NCBI GenBank assembly: GCA_946546825.1
Contig: CAMNOK010000002.1
Location: 1 to 64,000, forward strand
Direction of reading: 5' to 3'
DNA from: an uncultured bacterium
GTDB taxonomy: Bacteria; Bacteroidota; Bacteroidia; Bacteroidales; Bacteroidaceae
Length of the DNA: 64,000 bases
Shown piece after piece: positions 38,698 to 48,930 of this stretch. Both the position numbers and the translations under genes were made by a program. The notes under the pieces are model-generated. The model worked only from the letters and a program-made list of their open reading frames with translations, was not told the origin of the DNA and ran no database searches. Position 1 is the first letter of the stretch. Every line of letters begins with the position of its first letter.

Positions 38698-39771
38698 TTA
38701 CAAGGTTCCTTTTGTAGAAGGTAGCTGAAAGTGTTGGATATCTCGGCGAACTGCCATTCTCAGTGCACGGGCCAAAGCCTTGAAGATACCTTCTATCTTG
38801 TGATGTTCGTTCTCACCAGTGGCTTGTATGTTCAGGTTCATTCTTGCTGCATCGCTCAAGCTCTTGAAGAAGTGGAGAAACATCTCCGTGGGCATCTCGC
38901 CGATACGCTCACGATGGAACTCAGCATTCCATATCAGCCACGGGCGTCCACCGAAGTCGAGAGCCACCTGGCACAGGCAGTCGTCCATGGGCAGCGCAAA
39001 ACCGTAGCGTTCAATGCCGCGCTTGTCACCCAGAGCTTTGTTCAGACATTCGCCCAAGGCCAGAGCCGTGTCTTCTATGGTGTGGTGTTCATCCACATGG
39101 AGGTCGCCTTTAGCGTGGATTGTCAGATCCATCATGCCGTGACGTCCAATCTGTTCCAGCATGTGGTCGAAGAATCCGAGACCGGTGTTGATGTCGCAGT
39201 GTCCATTACCGTCGAGGTTCAGCTTGACCAGAATGTCGGTTTCATGGGTTGTGCGGTGTACCTCTGCCGTACGTTCGCCGGCAAACAACAGTTCTGCAAT
39301 ACGGTGCCAATCCATGCCTTCGTTGTCGAGGATAAGGGCTTTGCACCCAAGGTTTTCGGCCAGTTGTCGGTCGGTGTCACGATCGCCGATGACATAGCTG
39401 TTTTCCAGGTCAAACTCCGGGTTGTCGATGTAGTGGCACAGCATGCCCGTTCCCGGCTTTCTCATGGGTGAGTTGTCTTCGGGGAAGTGCCGGTCAATGA
39501 GTTGTTCGTCGAAGGTGATGCCTTCACTCTCCAGTGTCTGGATGATGAAGTTATGAACAGGCCAGAAGGTATCTTCCGGGAAGGAGTCGGTACCCAGACC
39601 GTCTTGGTTGCTCACCATGACGAAGCGAAAGTCGGTGTGTTGGCGAATGAAGGCCAGGCTGTTGAAGACGCCGCGTGTGAACTTCAGTTTCTCAAAGCTG
39701 TCAATCTGTTCGTCTGCAGGTTCCTCGATGAGTGTACCGTCGCGGTCAATGAAGAGAAGTCGTTGTTTCAT
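38698..39771 (-). CDS. hisB: Bifunctional histidinol-phosphatase / imidazoleglycerol-phosphate dehydratase
   Basis: 357 aa; [15 protein letters not shown] motif and [18 protein letters not shown]. Confidence 0.95.
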   Translation of the reverse strand: MKQRLLFIDRDGTLIEEPADEQIDSFEKLKFTRGVFNSLAFIRQHTDFRFVMVSNQDGLGTDSFPEDTFWPVHNFIIQTLESEGITFDEQLIDRHFPEDNSPMRKPGTGMLCHYIDNPEFDLENSYVIGDRDTDRQLAENLGCKALILDNEGMDWHRIAELLFAGERTAEVHRTTHETDILVKLNLDGNGHCDINTGLGFFDHMLEQIGRHGMMDLTIHAKGDLHVDEHHTIEDTALALGECLNKALGDKRGIERYGFALPMDDCLCQVALDFGGRPWLIWNAEFHRERIGEMPTEMFLHFFKSLSDAARMNLNIQATGENEHHKIEGIFKALARALRMAVRRDIQHFQLPSTKGTL

Positions 39772-39779
39772 GTTGTCTG

Positions 39780-40679
39780 TCAGATTTCGGGTTGGTTGTT
39801 GTCAAGAGTCTTTCGTTCTTGTTCTTCACAGCTCACGGCGCCATAGGTGTAGGCTGCCACGAACCACGTCCAGGTGTGAAGGAACATCAGCAACACAGCA
39901 GCCACGGCAAAGGTGACAAGAAAGTTCATGCAGGCCATATAAGAAGGAAGGCCTGTCGGGTCACCATAGGCTTCCCCTTCAAGGGCCATCACCTGTGCAA
40001 AGGTCAAGACGCAGAGGGGTAGGGAGAAGAGCATGCTCACGGCATACCTGATGATGAAGAGGAGCAGAACCACCAGGAAGAGCTTGCCCCAGTGGTGGAA
40101 TCCTTCCCGGTAACCGCTTTTGATGGCAGTGCCAAGTGGTGTGTCGGTGAGCATATATTTCATATATACTACGATGCAGGGGATGAGAGCCATCATAAGA
40201 AGGATAGCCATCACCGCCACAAGTGCCATATAGCCTAAGACGTTGGCTACCATGGTAGGTGCGGCAATATCTTCTGCGCTTTTGCCCATGAACAGGATAG
40301 GTGCTGCAAAGAACGGGATGGCTATGACTATGATGGCTATCATGCAGAGTAGCATGGTGAACTCACGTTTGGCATTGCGTATCGTCGGCAGGTTGTTGAC
40401 CATTGTTGCCGTGGCTGCACGCAGCCAGAAGACACCTGCCATCAGCAGAATGTCGGCTGCTGCCATCACCAGTAGTAATGATATGGGAGGCACACTGAGG
40501 TCGAGTGTTGGGCTGATGCTGCTGATGGCGGCCGTGTAGAGTGTGCCCATGGCGGCAGCTGTCGTCAGCACCGGTGCCCACAACTTGCGCAGTATCTCTT
40601 TGAAGTGGCTGGTGAAAAAGTTCGTTGCTGCAGCAATGCAACTTGCTGCAGAGCGACTCTTGTACAAATCGTTAATCAT
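39780..40679 (-). CDS. Multi-pass integral membrane protein, unassigned
   Basis: 299 aa with several hydrophobic helices; no recognised motif. Confidence 0.6.
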   Translation of the reverse strand: MINDLYKSRSAASCIAAATNFFTSHFKEILRKLWAPVLTTAAAMGTLYTAAISSISPTLDLSVPPISLLLVMAAADILLMAGVFWLRAATATMVNNLPTIRNAKREFTMLLCMIAIIVIAIPFFAAPILFMGKSAEDIAAPTMVANVLGYMALVAVMAILLMMALIPCIVVYMKYMLTDTPLGTAIKSGYREGFHHWGKLFLVVLLLFIIRYAVSMLFSLPLCVLTFAQVMALEGEAYGDPTGLPSYMACMNFLVTFAVAAVLLMFLHTWTWFVAAYTYGAVSCEEQERKTLDNNQPEI

Positions 40680-40689
40680 ATCTTTGACT

Positions 40690-41484
40690 TTAATTATTAT
40701 TTCCTTTCAATCTTCTTCTGAACTCCGCACATGTTACGGCTGTAGCGATGGCCACGTTCAAACTGTCAGCAGTGGGGCGGCCTGCGGGGAAGTTCGGAAT
40801 GAGCAGCCGGTGGGTCAGGCGGCGAGCCACCTCTTCGGAGATGCCGTTACCCTCATTACCCATGACGAGCAGACCATTGGCTGTCAGCTCGCTTGAGTAG
40901 AGGTCGTCGCCATTGAGCAGGGTGCCATAGACAGGCGTTCCCGCTGGTAGCCCATCTATCACTTTCTGCAGATCGGCATAGACCACTTCTACACGGGCCA
41001 AGCTGCCCATGGTGGCTTGTATGACCTTCGGATTATAGATATCGGCAGTGTCGTGGCTGCAGATGATGAGCTCTATTCCAAACCAGTCGGCAATGCGGAT
41101 GATGGTGCCGAGGTTTCCGGGATCCTGCACCCCATCGAGGGCGATGACCAACTCTTTCTCAGTTCGATGGCACCAATGGGCTGTTGCATGGATGTTGTCG
41201 GCTGTCAATGGAATGGGGAAGAGTCCCAGCACATCCTGAGGATGTTGCAGAAAGCTGACCTTCGACAGCTCTTCGGGACTCACCATGCACAACTCGTCGC
41301 ACAGCCTTGAAAGCTCTGCGTTGTGCTCGGCCCACTGCTGTGTGGCAACCAGCAGACGGGCACGACCCCGTTCCAGCAGGTCGGCCACCACCTTCGGACC
41401 CTCTGCTACAAATAGCTGGTGTTCTCGTCGTCCCTTCTTCTGACCAAGCGAACGAATGAGCTTTATCTTTGTCTTACTGAGCAT
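40690..41484 (-). CDS. TrmH/SpoU family RNA methyltransferase
   Basis: 264 aa; LDGVQDPGNLGTIIRIADWFG and LLVMGNEGNGIS. Confidence 0.92.
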   Translation of the reverse strand: MLSKTKIKLIRSLGQKKGRREHQLFVAEGPKVVADLLERGRARLLVATQQWAEHNAELSRLCDELCMVSPEELSKVSFLQHPQDVLGLFPIPLTADNIHATAHWCHRTEKELVIALDGVQDPGNLGTIIRIADWFGIELIICSHDTADIYNPKVIQATMGSLARVEVVYADLQKVIDGLPAGTPVYGTLLNGDDLYSSELTANGLLVMGNEGNGISEEVARRLTHRLLIPNFPAGRPTADSLNVAIATAVTCAEFRRRLKGNNN

Positions 41485-41531
41485 ATACTTTCTTTTCTAT
41501 AACCTCCTTTGCAACTTTCCCTTTAAGATGC

Positions 41532-41540
41532 AAATATACA
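41532..41540 (-). promoter_or_regulatory. -7 element TATATTTGC (minus) for the TrmH-like gene
   Basis: Plus-strand GCAAATATA upstream of 41484. Confidence 0.5.
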
Positions 41541-41594
41541 ACAAAAATCATAGATAAGACTTCTTTCACCGAAAAATTTCGTAATTTTGCAGTT

Positions 41595-43835
41595 GTGAAA
41601 AGTCTATTGACACTTTTTCGTATAAAGAGTCTGGTTCCGACATCGCTCTCCGCTTTGGCGGTGTGCCTGCTGATGTCAGCTTGTTCGGCCACAAGGTTTG
41701 TGGGCGACGACGGCCTGTTGCTTACCAGTGTGAAGGTAAGCTCAGATACCAAGGATATCAACACGAAATTGTTTGAACCGTATGTCAGACAGAAAGCCAA
41801 CTCTAAATGGTTCTCGCTGTTCAAGATTCCCATGGGTGTCTATGAGCTCTCTGGTCGTGATACTTCACGATGGGTGAACAAAGTCCTGCAGCATATCGGT
41901 GAACAACCGGTGGTCTATGACTCAGTGGCCGCACAACAGTCTTGCCAGAACCTGACCCGGTTGTTGCAGAACATGGGCTATATGAATAGCTCTACAACCA
42001 TCTCGTCGAAGCGTAAGGGTAGGAAGATTCGCCTCAACTACCAGCTACATCCCGGAGAGCCTTATGTCATCAACCTGCTGGAATATGATATACAGGACGA
42101 GGAAATTGGACGGTTGCTGGATGCTAACAACACCAAGAAGACGTCTCGGCTGAAAGAGGGTTCACGCTTCTCTATAGATGCTCTTGATGCAGAGCGAAAA
42201 CGCATAACAAGTGTGCTGCTCGACAATGGCTACTACCGTTTCCACAAAGACTTTATCGCCTTTACGGCCGATTCGTCGGGCGGAGGTAAAGAGGTGAGAC
42301 TGACGCTCCACCTGCTGCCCTATAAGGCTAACAACAACGCGCCGGAAACAGCCCATCCGCGATACAAGGTGCGCCATGTGAACTATCTTCCCGGTAACGA
42401 TGACGGCCACCACCTGCGCCAATCTGTGTTGGAATATAACACCGCCATCCGGCCCGGCGGCTTCTATAGCAGCAGCGACTTGCAGAAGACATACAACAAC
42501 TTTGGACGGCTGCAAGCGGTGAAATACACCAATATCCGCTTTCGTGAAACGGAAGACACGCTCCTCCTGGATGCGAATATACAGCTGACATACAACAAAC
42601 CTTCGACCATCTCGTTTCAACCCGAGGGTACCAACACGTCGGGCGACCTTGGCGCGGCAGCCTCTGTAACCTATGAAAACCGCAACCTCTTCCGCGGCGC
42701 GGAAGTTTTCAGCGTGCAGTTGCGTGGAGCCTTCGAGGCCATCACGGGACTTGAAGGGTATCAGAATGAGGACTACGAAGAATATTCCATAGAGTCGAAG
42801 CTGACGTTCCCGCGCTTTGTGGCTCCGTTTCTGTCATATTCTTTCCGTCGGCGCAGCACGGCCAGGAGTGAGCTCAGCATTGGCTATAACCTGCAAAACC
42901 GGCCAGAGTTCCACCGGAGGGTCTTCTCTACGGCGTGGCGCTACCATTGGTCGGAGCCGAAGCATTATCTCAGCTACCGTTTCGACCTCTTCGACCTGAA
43001 CTACGTCTATATGCCGTGGATCAGTACAACCTTCCGTCATGACTATCTCGACAGCGAACAGAGCCGCAATGCCATCCTGCGCTATAACTATGAAGACATC
43101 TTTATCTTTAAGATTGGTTTTGGCATGGGATATAACGACGGCACACATGTGGCACGACTCAATGTGGAAACGGCAGGCAATGTTCTGCGTGGACTCTCCA
43201 GCCTGATTAAGCCTAAACAGAACAGCGAGGGACAATACACCCTGTTTAATATTGCATACGCGCAATATGTGAGACTGGACCTCGATTTCACCAAGCTCTA
43301 TCGCTTTGACGACCGCAACCTGTTGGCCATGCATGCCGGAATGGGCATTGCCTGTCCCTATGGCAACAGCAAGATTCTGCCGTTTGAGAAACGATACTTC
43401 TCGGGAGGTGCCAACTCTGTCAGGGGATGGAGCGTCAGAGAACTCGGCCCGGGAAAGTTCAAGGGAACGGACGGCCGTATAGACTTCATCAACCAGACAG
43501 GTGACATGAAGCTGGACTTGAACCTGGAGTATCGAACCTTCTTGTTCTGGAAATTCTATGGTGCGGCTTTCATCGATGCAGGTAATATCTGGACCTTGCG
43601 TGAATATAAGGACCAGCCTGGCGGGCTCTTCAAGTTTAATGAATTCTACAAACAGATAGCCGTGGGCTACGGCATGGGGCTCCGCCTGAATTTCGATTAC
43701 TTCATCATCCGTATGGATGCTGGCATGAAGGCTATCAACCCGGCTTATGAGACTCATCGCCAGCATTATCCTATCACCCGTCACAACATGGGGCGCGATT
43801 TTTCTTTCCACTTTGCAGTAGGTCTTCCGTTCTGA
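41595..43835 (+). CDS. BamA/TamA-like outer membrane protein with lipoprotein signal (TamL-type)
   Basis: 746 aa; lipobox LLMSACS; POTRA-like N-terminus; barrel motif RYFSGGANSVRGWSVRELGPG; GTG start. Confidence 0.85.
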   Translation: MKSLLTLFRIKSLVPTSLSALAVCLLMSACSATRFVGDDGLLLTSVKVSSDTKDINTKLFEPYVRQKANSKWFSLFKIPMGVYELSGRDTSRWVNKVLQHIGEQPVVYDSVAAQQSCQNLTRLLQNMGYMNSSTTISSKRKGRKIRLNYQLHPGEPYVINLLEYDIQDEEIGRLLDANNTKKTSRLKEGSRFSIDALDAERKRITSVLLDNGYYRFHKDFIAFTADSSGGGKEVRLTLHLLPYKANNNAPETAHPRYKVRHVNYLPGNDDGHHLRQSVLEYNTAIRPGGFYSSSDLQKTYNNFGRLQAVKYTNIRFRETEDTLLLDANIQLTYNKPSTISFQPEGTNTSGDLGAAASVTYENRNLFRGAEVFSVQLRGAFEAITGLEGYQNEDYEEYSIESKLTFPRFVAPFLSYSFRRRSTARSELSIGYNLQNRPEFHRRVFSTAWRYHWSEPKHYLSYRFDLFDLNYVYMPWISTTFRHDYLDSEQSRNAILRYNYEDIFIFKIGFGMGYNDGTHVARLNVETAGNVLRGLSSLIKPKQNSEGQYTLFNIAYAQYVRLDLDFTKLYRFDDRNLLAMHAGMGIACPYGNSKILPFEKRYFSGGANSVRGWSVRELGPGKFKGTDGRIDFINQTGDMKLDLNLEYRTFLFWKFYGAAFIDAGNIWTLREYKDQPGGLFKFNEFYKQIAVGYGMGLRLNFDYFIIRMDAGMKAINPAYETHRQHYPITRHNMGRDFSFHFAVGLPF

Positions 43836-43861
43836 ATACTTCTCCTGGTCTATGGCTTGCT

Positions 43862-43980
43862 CTGCCTCCCAATGGATATCCTTTCTGTTTCCTAATGGAT
43901 ACTTTCTGCCTCCCAATGGATATCCTTTCTGCCTCCCAATGGATATCCTTTCTGTTTCCTAATGGATATCCTTTCTGCCT
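43862..43980. repeat. 23-bp tandem array, 5 good units, CTGCCTCCCAATGGATATCCTTT and CTGTTTCCTAATGGATATCCTTT variants
   Basis: Units at 43862-43884, 43885-43905 (21 bp), 43906-43928, 43929-43951, 43952-43974. Confidence 0.92.
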
Positions 43981-44208
43981 CCAAGGGCTTCTCTCTTAGA
44001 CTCCAACAGGTCGGTCAATGAGATGCCAAGCGGCCATCGTTTGGCCCCCAAGAGGCCATCGTTTGGACTCCAAGAGGACAGCTTTTGGGAGGCAAACCGA
44101 CCGACAACTCATACCCTAACCAATCGACTGATTGTCCTCTAAAAGACCGAGCGTTCAGACGCTAAGAGATATACCAATGAGACCCCAAGTGGTGGTCACT
44201 TGAGGTCT
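43981..44208. repeat. Degenerate continuation of the array with 22-24-bp period, including three good 22-bp units
   Basis: Phased CCAA/CTAA cores continue at 43981, 44003, 44026, 44048, 44070, 44116, 44139, 44162, 44185; best units 44025-44046, 44047-44068, 44069-44090. Confidence 0.7.
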
Positions 44209-44217
44209 CATCGGTAT
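44171..44217. repeat. Long hairpin ATACCAATGAGACCCCAAGTG-GTGGT-CACTTGAGGTCTCATCGGTAT
   Basis: 21-bp arms with two mismatches, 5-nt loop, between convergent genes. Confidence 0.8.
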
Positions 44218-44249
44218 CTATGTGTCAGTCTTATAGGAGAGCCATCTTG

Positions 44250-45944
44250 TCAGGCTCCACAACAGAACAAGACAATCAGTTGGGCTGTGAAAATGCGGAG
44301 GAACATGCTCAGCGGATATACCGTAGAGTAGCCGATAGCCGGAGCCTCCTTGGTGCAGGATGCGTTGGCGTAGGCCAGTGCGGGCGGGTCGGTATAGGTT
44401 CCAGCCAACATACCCATAATCGTAAAGTAGTTGAACTTATATTTCAGTCGGGCAATGGTTCCGATAATCAGGATGGGGATGATGGTAATGAGGAAACCCG
44501 TATAGACATACTTGATGCCGTCTCCGGCAATCACGGTATCCCAGAATCCGGCACCTGCCTTGATGCCCACGCTGGCCAGGAAGAGCACAAGTCCTATCTC
44601 GCGCAGCATCATGTTGGCCGAAGTCGTGGTGTAGGTAACGAGTTTCATGCGGTAGCCAAAGCGTCCGATGAGGATGGCTATGATGAGCGGACCGCCTGCT
44701 ATACCAAGCTTCAGCGGAACAGGCATGCCGGGAATGGCGATGGGCAGGCTTCCAAACAAGATTCCCACAATGATGCCGATGAAGATGGTGGCGATGTTGG
44801 GAGCATTCAGACGCTTCACCGAGTTGCCCAGCAGCTCGGCCACGCGGTTCACGTTTTCCTCAGCGCCGACCACCATGATCTTGTCTCCTACATGGAAGTG
44901 GTGGTTGCGTGAAGCGAAGAGGTCGATGCCTTGGCGGGTAATACGGGTGATATTTACGCCATAGACACTGGAGAAATGCATCTTGCCCAGCGTCTTTCCG
45001 TTCATGCGGGGGTTGGTCACAACGACACGCTTCGATATCATGGGCTGCTTTTCTTCCTCAATGCCCCAGTCTGTTTCGTCTCTGGGCCCGATGAAAGCCT
45101 GTATGGCGTCGGCATCAGCTTCAGCGCAGACGATGAGTACCTTGTCGTTGAGTGAGAGCACTGTGTCGCGATTGGGGACGAGTACCTGACCATCATGGAG
45201 AATGCGGGTGCACACAATGTCACGGTTCAGGAACTCTGAAATCTGCATCAGTGTGCGACCTGCTATAAATTCGTTGGTCACCATCAGGTGTAGCTGGTAG
45301 GGCTTGGCGTGAGGATTCTGGGCCTCATCCTCTTGCAGTTGCATCTCCTCTTTCTCCAAGCTGACGCGGCAGATATAGCGCACTGCGATAGTGGCACCAA
45401 TGATGCCGACAACTCCCAGTGGGTAGGCACAGGCATAGCCAGAGGCTATCTGTGGCACTTCGCCACTGGTGAAGACGGAGCTCAGGGCTTCGTTGGCAGC
45501 TCCAAGGCCCGGCGTGTTGGTCACGGCGCCATAGAGGGTGCCCACCATCATGGGGAGGTTCACGGGGTTGGTGGTGTCGAAGAACAGGTAGTAGCATCCA
45601 AACATCACGGCGATGTTCAGCAGGATGGCCGACGTAGAGAGCAGGTTCAGCGTGACGCCGCCCTTGCGAAAGCTCTCAAAGAAGCCCGGTCCCACCTGCA
45701 GACCGATGCAGAAAACAAAGAGAATCAATCCGAAGTCCTGTATGAAAGTCAGAATATCGGTTGGTCCGGTAAATCCTACATGTCCTGCCAAGATACCGGC
45801 AAAGAGCACGAAGGTCACACCGAGTGAGATGCCGAAAACCTTGATTTTGCCCAGCAGCACACCGACGGAGATAACGATGGCGTAGAGCAGAACAATGTGG
45901 GCAACCGACTCGTTGTTAGTAAAGAGGTTGATAATCCAATCCAT
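44250..45944 (-). CDS. AspT/YidE/YbjL-type antiporter with two TrkA-C (RCK_C) domains
   Basis: 564 aa; duplicated TM halves and two RCK_C regions. Confidence 0.88.
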   Translation of the reverse strand: MDWIINLFTNNESVAHIVLLYAIVISVGVLLGKIKVFGISLGVTFVLFAGILAGHVGFTGPTDILTFIQDFGLILFVFCIGLQVGPGFFESFRKGGVTLNLLSTSAILLNIAVMFGCYYLFFDTTNPVNLPMMVGTLYGAVTNTPGLGAANEALSSVFTSGEVPQIASGYACAYPLGVVGIIGATIAVRYICRVSLEKEEMQLQEDEAQNPHAKPYQLHLMVTNEFIAGRTLMQISEFLNRDIVCTRILHDGQVLVPNRDTVLSLNDKVLIVCAEADADAIQAFIGPRDETDWGIEEEKQPMISKRVVVTNPRMNGKTLGKMHFSSVYGVNITRITRQGIDLFASRNHHFHVGDKIMVVGAEENVNRVAELLGNSVKRLNAPNIATIFIGIIVGILFGSLPIAIPGMPVPLKLGIAGGPLIIAILIGRFGYRMKLVTYTTTSANMMLREIGLVLFLASVGIKAGAGFWDTVIAGDGIKYVYTGFLITIIPILIIGTIARLKYKFNYFTIMGMLAGTYTDPPALAYANASCTKEAPAIGYSTVYPLSMFLRIFTAQLIVLFCCGA

Positions 45945-46020
45945 GTGTTTTTAAAATTAAGAATGTGCAAAGGTACAAATTATTTATGAATCAGATGGCC
46001 TTTACGACAGATTATTTCTG

Positions 46021-48930
46021 TTACAGGCCACATATTTGTCGATAGGGACAGTTCTGGCAGCGCGTGGTGTCAGCCGTGGGAGTGAAGGGTACTGACTTGT
46101 CGAGCATTTCGCTGATGAGGGTTGTCAGTCGTTCCATAAACTCTTTCTCCACAGCGCGTATGTCGCTCAGAAGCAGACGGTTATTGAATGTTCCTATTGT
46201 GAGGATGGGGTTGTAGTCGTCGCCGCCGGCATGTTGGATGAACAGCAGGGCCGGCGCCACGGCCAGCTCATTGGGGTTCAGCTTGGCAGAGTGGCTCACG
46301 ATGCTGGCATAGAGCATGGCTTGCAGGTAGTAGTCGGCATGTTTCTGAGTGATGTTTTCGCCACTGAAGATGTCGGCTACGTCGGCCACGCTTTGTGTGG
46401 CAGTCCGTCCGGTCTTGTAGTCGAGCACGCGGATGAGATCGCCTTGGTCTTGTGTGTGCACCAGGTCGAGACGATCGATGATACCACCGATGGTGAGTTC
46501 TCTCTCTCCGCTCTCCTGCAGGGTTGATTCAGCGTTGCTTGTGGGAATCTTCAGCTTGGTGAAGGCTTTGATTTCAGAACCTATCAGGGTGAAGGGGGCC
46601 AGTTGCTCGTCGAGCTTCAGCAACTGCTGCAGAAAGCCAATGATGACTTCGCGGTTGATGAGTTGAAGCCCATTGTACTCTGGTGAGAATCCTTTGACGG
46701 TTGTCTTGAACAATTCTTCTTTAAAAGCCTGATCGACAATGATTTCCAAGTTGTTGTGATGTTTGGAAAAGTTCTGAATATCTCCCTTCGTGATGATGTT
46801 GCTTTTCTCCGACAGACGCAGGTAGATGAGTTCTGCGGAGCGGTGGAAAATGTTTCCAAAGATGCGGTTGTCGATTTCATCGTCATCGTTTTGGTCGGGT
46901 TCCTTCAGGTCGGCCAGCAGGTGGTAGTAGAATTGTAGCTGGCAGCGCAGGTAGCGATTGATGGCTGTGGGTGACAATGTCTTCATCTCGTTGAGCAAGT
47001 TCATGATGTTGTCATCCTTTACTATGGGGCGGCGCCTGATGGCCGAGGCTGCCAGGCGGGTGCTCAGAATCGACTTTCTGATGGGGTGGTTGCTCTCCAC
47101 GAGAAGCTGCAGCATGAAGCGGCTCATTTGTCCCGATTGTCCGTCTTCAGTAGCGTTGTTGTAGCAGAGGGTGACATCCTGCGCCCTTTGCAGTAGTCGG
47201 TTGAAGTAGTAGGCATAGACGGCCACCTTGTTGTCGATGGTTGTCAGCCCGTAGGCCTTTCGGATAGCATAGGGTATGAACGAAACGTCGTTCACACCTT
47301 TAGGCATGTTTCCCTCGTTGCACGACAACAACAGAACATGGTCGAAGTCCAGATTGCGGGTCTCCAGCACACCCATGATCTGGAGTCCTTCTGCCGGTTC
47401 GCCGTGGAAAGGAATGGAGGTCGAGCCCACGAGCTGGCTGATGAGCCGTTGCAGCGTGACGAGTTCCACCGACAGTTCGCCCGTCCTGACCAGTTCGCAG
47501 AGACGGTTCAGCAACGTGTACATCCGGAAGAGCGACTCCTGGAAGAGAGGGTCTGCCTGTTCATGGGCTGCGTTGGTGCCGATGAGCCGCAGCACCTGAA
47601 GCAAATATTCCAGCAGCTGCAGGTTGCCTTTCGCCCCCTGGGGCTCCACTTGGGAGAACAGCAGCGTGCAGCCCTCGTCCTGAGCCATTAGCGCGCGGGT
47701 AGGGAAGAGCAGGTGCTCGGTGCTCAGTTTGGTAATCAAATCATGATAGTGGGGGGTGATGTAGGGTGCATAAGGGTGGCGCAGGGTGCGCAACACATTG
47801 CGCAGTCGGTACTTGTCGGTACCGTTGACATGACCTGTGGTCTGCAGTTCGGTGAGCAGGCTGACCAGTGAGGCGAAGGGCGACTGTGACAGGGGATATC
47901 CCGTCGTGATGTTCACCTTTTCCACCTCGGTGGGCAGACAATGGATGACAACAGGCAGCAGCGACTCGTCGCAGAGCACGACAGCGGTCTTGCGCCCTGC
48001 CTCGATGCGCCCTTCCTGGCGCAGCCACTGGCTGACGAAGCGCGCCTGGGCATTCTCTGTCTGTGCTGCCAGAAAGGTGATGGCTTGCTTTGGACGGCAG
48101 AATTGGCTGAAGATGGGGTCGTCGTCGGCCAGCTCATTGGGAAATTTGGGTAGGTATTCGCGCAGATAATGGCCGGCTTCGTTGTCGGGATTGTCTTTGA
48201 AATAGTGGTCGTAGTCCCAGTAGAAGACGGCTTTGCCGGCCTTGCGAAGACGGCTGAAGAGTCGTTGCTCCACCTGTTGTAGCACATTGAATCCTACAAA
48301 GACATAGCGTTCGTAGTTGAACTCAATGTTCTCGTCTTCTGCCACGGCCCGATAGAGAGCACCCTCGTAGGCCAGTCCTTCTTCTTTTAGCGTGGCATTG
48401 TAGCGAAGGTATATCTCGTGGAAACGACTCCACAGCGTAAGGAAGCGATGCTTCAATTCGCTCTCGCTGGCTTCGGTGAAGTTGCCGAAGAAGCGGCGTA
48501 GCAGGGCCTTCTGCTCTTCCGTGAGGTAGGATATATCATCCAGTTCGTGCAGGTCGCGCAGGTTGGCAAAGACACGTTCGGCTTGTGCCATATTCTTGTC
48601 CAGATCGTCGAAGTCGGCCAACAGTAGTTGTCCCCATCCGTAGAAATGGTCAAGGGTTTCCTCGGTGCCTGTTACCTGTGTGAAAATGCGGTGTAGTCGG
48701 CAGATGAGCAGTATGGGGTCGGCAACTTGTAGTGACGAATGGCTTCGAAAGAGGTCACTGATCGTGACATAGGCAGGACTCCACATGGGTCTGCCTGCCA
48801 AGCGGGCAAGGTGCTCATTCATGAAGAGGGCGGCACGCTTGTTGGGAAACACCACGGCTGTTTGCGACAGGTCGGTGCTGTATTTGGCCAGAAGGTCTTC
48901 GGCCACGCGCTCGAGAAAGGTCTTATTCAT
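46021..48930 (-). CDS. PD-(D/E)XK nuclease superfamily protein, AddB-like
   Basis: Start MNKTFLERVAEDLLAKYS; RVLDYKTG nuclease motif; Cys set LRCQLQ and RCQNCPYRQIC. Confidence 0.8.
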   Translation of the reverse strand: MNKTFLERVAEDLLAKYSTDLSQTAVVFPNKRAALFMNEHLARLAGRPMWSPAYVTISDLFRSHSSLQVADPILLICRLHRIFTQVTGTEETLDHFYGWGQLLLADFDDLDKNMAQAERVFANLRDLHELDDISYLTEEQKALLRRFFGNFTEASESELKHRFLTLWSRFHEIYLRYNATLKEEGLAYEGALYRAVAEDENIEFNYERYVFVGFNVLQQVEQRLFSRLRKAGKAVFYWDYDHYFKDNPDNEAGHYLREYLPKFPNELADDDPIFSQFCRPKQAITFLAAQTENAQARFVSQWLRQEGRIEAGRKTAVVLCDESLLPVVIHCLPTEVEKVNITTGYPLSQSPFASLVSLLTELQTTGHVNGTDKYRLRNVLRTLRHPYAPYITPHYHDLITKLSTEHLLFPTRALMAQDEGCTLLFSQVEPQGAKGNLQLLEYLLQVLRLIGTNAAHEQADPLFQESLFRMYTLLNRLCELVRTGELSVELVTLQRLISQLVGSTSIPFHGEPAEGLQIMGVLETRNLDFDHVLLLSCNEGNMPKGVNDVSFIPYAIRKAYGLTTIDNKVAVYAYYFNRLLQRAQDVTLCYNNATEDGQSGQMSRFMLQLLVESNHPIRKSILSTRLAASAIRRRPIVKDDNIMNLLNEMKTLSPTAINRYLRCQLQFYYHLLADLKEPDQNDDDEIDNRIFGNIFHRSAELIYLRLSEKSNIITKGDIQNFSKHHNNLEIIVDQAFKEELFKTTVKGFSPEYNGLQLINREVIIGFLQQLLKLDEQLAPFTLIGSEIKAFTKLKIPTSNAESTLQESGERELTIGGIIDRLDLVHTQDQGDLIRVLDYKTGRTATQSVADVADIFSGENITQKHADYYLQAMLYASIVSHSAKLNPNELAVAPALLFIQHAGGDDYNPILTIGTFNNRLLLSDIRAVEKEFMERLTTLISEMLDKSVPFTPTADTTRCQNCPYRQICGL

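Noticed and set aside
38535-38717. 60-aa ORF starting at 38535
   Set aside because: Starts at TTG inside the -7 promoter element, crosses a strong terminator, and overlaps the end of hisB.
43862-44208. CRISPR array or coding repeat in the convergent gap
   Set aside because: Period of 22-23 bp, no spacers, not a multiple of 3, no long ORF across it.
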